Positions 13,945-15,984 of a stretch of 15,984 bases of DNA are shown in pieces. The translations under genes were made by a program, and so were the position numbers. The notes below the pieces were generated by a model. It worked only from the letters and a program-made list of their open reading frames with translations, had not been told where the DNA came from and did not search any database. This DNA comes from JBLHKE01 sp047619485 (GTDB lineage: Bacteria > Verrucomicrobiota > Verrucomicrobiia > Verrucomicrobiales > DEV007), in the NCBI GenBank assembly GCA_047619485.1, contig JBLHKE010000084.1, forward strand, positions 1 to 15,984. Direction: 5' to 3'. The number at the start of each line of letters is the position of its first letter. Within the stretch, counting starts at the first letter, position 1.

Positions 13945-15549
13945 ATGGTAGATCTGAGTAGGGCATTGTATGCGGGCAGGTTCACTGGCAAGGGGACTTT
14001 GCTGACGTCGGAAGGGGAGTTCTTTCTCTCGGGGGTGGACGATGGCGTAGGCGGCGCGCTGCGAGAGTTTCCGTTTCCCGGCGCGATGGAACGTGAAGGG
14101 CAGTACGTCCTTATCAAGGCGGCACGCAAACGGAATTCCCTGTGGCTCTGCGAGATCATCGAGGAAGTCGGGCCGATCACCTCACGGCTTCTCGATCGGA
14201 TGCTGGAAGAATCGCCCGCGCTCAAAAAACAGTTGGTGGCGATCGTGTGCGAACTCCATACAGAGGCTCGTGGTGAACCCGTTGAGACAGATCATACCGA
14301 TCCACTCGCCCGGTCAATTTCTGGGCCGAGGCCGATCTGTGCTCTCGTAGTCGGACATCGCAAGGGTGCCAAGGGGGCTTCTGGAATCCACGGCGGCAAG
14401 AGTGTCAATGAGTGGGATTTCAATTGCAAGCTAGCAGAGCGCATCGCGCAACATTCGACGATGGCTGAGGTGCTCATCATCCACCGGGACAACACAGTTG
14501 ATGGCTATGTGAAATTACCGGCGAAAATCAATCGCCTCAATCCGAAATTTATCATCAGCCTTCATGCCAATGCCGCCGACAAAAAAGTTGGTGGCACGGA
14601 GACGTTGTTTTTCGAGTCATCGGGTCAGGGGAAGAAGCTCGCCAAGGTCGTGCAGAAACATCTCTTGATGGCGCTGGGGCTCACTGAACGCACGTTGAAG
14701 CCGGTGAATTCCTCCGGTCGCGGAGGCACCTTGTTGGCAGGAACCTACGCACCTGCGGTGATCGGTGAACCATTCTTCATCGACAATCCGTCAGATCTCA
14801 AACGGGCGATGGGGCGGAAAGAAAAACTCGCCAAGGCGTATGCTGCCGCCATCGATGAGTGGGCAAGCAAGCTCTCCCAGGGCGGTCGAGCGAGAGGCGG
14901 GCGTTCGGGTGGGCTAAAGACATCCAATCGCACCAAGCCACGTTTTCTCTCTGATAACCGGGTGATTCTATTGCCGATGATCTCGGCGGTGAATGGACGT
15001 CTGGAGGAGCAATATGGGCAAGGGTTTATGCCGCTGACCAAACTGGACTTCTGGGTGCTCTTCAATTCTGAAGCGGGTCTGGATGAAGACGGGCATGTGG
15101 ATCCAGAACATCGTCATTCGGAAGGGGAGCGTGGTATCTTGCCACTGCCGAAAAACGTTAGGGTATGGAACGGCGATTCCGCACCGCGATGGAACCTCGG
15201 GATGTCTGCCGACCGCAATGTCGACGCCTTCATGATGTACTTGGGCCAGCTCAAAAATAAGCCGATGCGGACGGAAGGCCGCCTCGCGTTCTACCGTGAT
15301 GCGTTCCAGAAGGCTGGGATCAGGGGGAACGGCTTGCGCCAGGCGCGGCTGCTCTCGGGTGTCGTCCACGGCTACCTCTATGACGGGAATTTCTCGGACA
15401 AGGTTGTCCCGGTGACTAGGATTCTCAACGGATTCGCGAAAGACAAGTCGATCCCGTCGATCATGGATCCGACCGCGTATCGCTACGCAGGACAAGACAT
15501 TCTCGCCAACCGTGAGAAGAACATCAGAGAAGCCGTGGCGATGCTGTGA
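13945..15549 (+). CDS. N-acetylmuramoyl-L-alanine amidase (Amidase_3) with extra N- and C-terminal domains
   Basis: The 534-residue protein carries a central zinc amidase domain (about 130-308) that would cut the bond between N-acetylmuramic acid and the stem peptide. Candidate zinc ligands are His138 (VVGHRKGAKGA), Glu156 (VNEWDF) and His207 (IISLHANA); Glu275 (GEPFFIDNP) is the catalytic acid. The N-terminal 125 residues are not recognised. After a Gly/Arg-rich linker (312-333) comes a C-terminal domain of about 200 residues, with LFNSEAGLDEDG (372-383), HRHSEGERGILPLP (389-402) and WNGDSAPRWN (408-417). That domain is unassigned and could be a second wall-acting or binding module. No signal peptide or membrane anchor is visible, and an in-frame TAA lies 10 bases before the ATG, excluding a longer start. 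Export would need another route, as in endolysin-like or lysis-released enzymes. It follows ybeY by 60 bases and is convergent with nuoN. Confidence 0.8.
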   Translation: MVDLSRALYAGRFTGKGTLLTSEGEFFLSGVDDGVGGALREFPFPGAMEREGQYVLIKAARKRNSLWLCEIIEEVGPITSRLLDRMLEESPALKKQLVAIVCELHTEARGEPVETDHTDPLARSISGPRPICALVVGHRKGAKGASGIHGGKSVNEWDFNCKLAERIAQHSTMAEVLIIHRDNTVDGYVKLPAKINRLNPKFIISLHANAADKKVGGTETLFFESSGQGKKLAKVVQKHLLMALGLTERTLKPVNSSGRGGTLLAGTYAPAVIGEPFFIDNPSDLKRAMGRKEKLAKAYAAAIDEWASKLSQGGRARGGRSGGLKTSNRTKPRFLSDNRVILLPMISAVNGRLEEQYGQGFMPLTKLDFWVLFNSEAGLDEDGHVDPEHRHSEGERGILPLPKNVRVWNGDSAPRWNLGMSADRNVDAFMMYLGQLKNKPMRTEGRLAFYRDAFQKAGIRGNGLRQARLLSGVVHGYLYDGNFSDKVVPVTRILNGFAKDKSIPSIMDPTAYRYAGQDILANREKNIREAVAML

Positions 15550-15580
15550 TCGCTGACAAACTGAAGTGTCGAAGGGATGA

Positions 15581-15984
15581 CTACGGCCGCAGCAGCGGTG
15601 CCGGGTAGAATCCGAATAGGATTACAGCTCCGATGAGCACCACGATGGTGATCGTCGTCAGCATGCTAAGGTGGATCCGACCGAGGTGTTCTGTCTCGTC
15701 GCTATCATCCTTGCCCGCATCGCGGAACATCGAGGCGATGGCGTTGAGGTAGTAGTAGAAGCCAGCGGCAACACCGATGATCGCGGCGATGATAAGCCAA
15801 GTCTGACCCTGCTGGACAGCGATGTTGAAGATGAAGAATTTTCCGAGGAAGCCAGCTGTGAGCGGGATCCCGGCGAGGGAGGCGAAAGCGACGACAAGGG
15901 CGGCCGCGAGCAGTGGTGAGCGTTTCCACAGGCCTTCGATCGCCCGCAGATCTTCTCCGCCAAGTTTGGCACGCACGATCGATA
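15581..15984 (-). CDS. nuoN: NADH-quinone oxidoreductase subunit N, C-terminal part (runs off right edge)
   Basis: The frame is open to the right edge and ends at a TAG at 15581-15583, so only about 134 C-terminal residues are present. GGEDLRAIEGLWKRSP and SLAGIPLTAGFLGKFFIF are typical of the NuoN proton-pumping subunit of complex I, in its last antiporter-like helices. Three hydrophobic segments are visible, the last near the C-terminus. The Lys in the GKF motif is retained. NuoM is an alternative, but ED-L, GL and GFLGKFFIF favour NuoN. The frame reads on upstream of an internal GTG, so the true start is outside the window. In most genomes nuoN ends the nuo operon, which would extend to the right here. 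It is convergent with the amidase gene, 31 bases apart. Confidence 0.9.
   Translation of the reverse strand, partial: SIVRAKLGGEDLRAIEGLWKRSPLLAAALVVAFASLAGIPLTAGFLGKFFIFNIAVQQGQTWLIIAAIIGVAAGFYYYLNAIASMFRDAGKDDSDETEHLGRIHLSMLTTITIVVLIGAVILFGFYPAPLLRP

Noticed and set aside
13945..15549. Prophage or lysis cassette around the amidase
   Set aside because: No holin, spanin, tail or integrase gene lies nearby. The neighbours are ybeY and nuoN, so a single recruited wall hydrolase is the simpler reading.

Overview
This window looks like ordinary chromosomal core sequence from an aerobic Gram-negative bacterium, most likely a member of the Verrucomicrobiota. That placement is inference. It rests on the high-GC housekeeping gene set, starts that mostly lack a Shine-Dalgarno sequence, an AroG-type DAHP synthase, heme A synthase plus NuoN (aerobic respiration), and an intergenic repeat of the CGCAGATTAACGCAGATT style that I associate with this group. 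No rRNA, tRNA, CRISPR array, integrase or prophage block was seen.

Layout, left to right. (1) 1-1130, minus strand: N-terminal part of an SNF2-type helicase running off the left edge. (2) 1225-3196, plus strand: a TIM-barrel sugar-phosphate isomerase/epimerase-like protein, a short inverted-repeat-bounded intergenic element, then heme A synthase. (3) 3227-4300, minus strand: DAHP synthase, the entry step of aromatic amino acid synthesis. (4) 4439-5192, plus strand: two small overlapping genes of unknown function, one membrane and one soluble. (5) 5185-6987, minus strand: an MsbA-like ABC exporter whose stop codon overlaps that of its convergent neighbour inside the palindrome TCAGCTGA. (6) 7181-10305, plus strand: the lower-glycolysis cluster gap, pgk, tpiA, with a strong intrinsic terminator between gap and pgk. 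(7) 10373-13884, plus strand: phoH, pgpH-like HD phosphohydrolase and ybeY, an RNA/ribosome-maintenance and c-di-AMP cluster conserved in many bacteria. Here it is split by an AT-rich gap of about 400 bases that carries a 160-bp MITE-like element with inverted ends and CTAG flanks. (8) 13945-15549, plus strand: a three-part N-acetylmuramoyl-L-alanine amidase without signal peptide. (9) 15581-15984, minus strand: the C-terminal end of NuoN, running off the right edge.

How they work together. The gap-pgk-tpiA block supplies triose-phosphate interconversion, with gap probably expressed at a higher level because of the terminator. Heme A synthase and NuoN belong to the respiratory chain. PhoH and YbeY are linked to 16S rRNA processing and ribosome quality control. 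The PgpH-like protein would hydrolyse c-di-AMP, a nucleotide tied to envelope and osmotic homeostasis, next to a cell-wall amidase.

Most of the window is conventional. The items most worth a second look are the MITE-like insertion, the PgpH-like protein lacking the usual extracellular sensor domain, the amidase with unassigned flanking domains, the gap/pgk terminator, and substituted metal or heme ligand positions in YbeY and CtaA.
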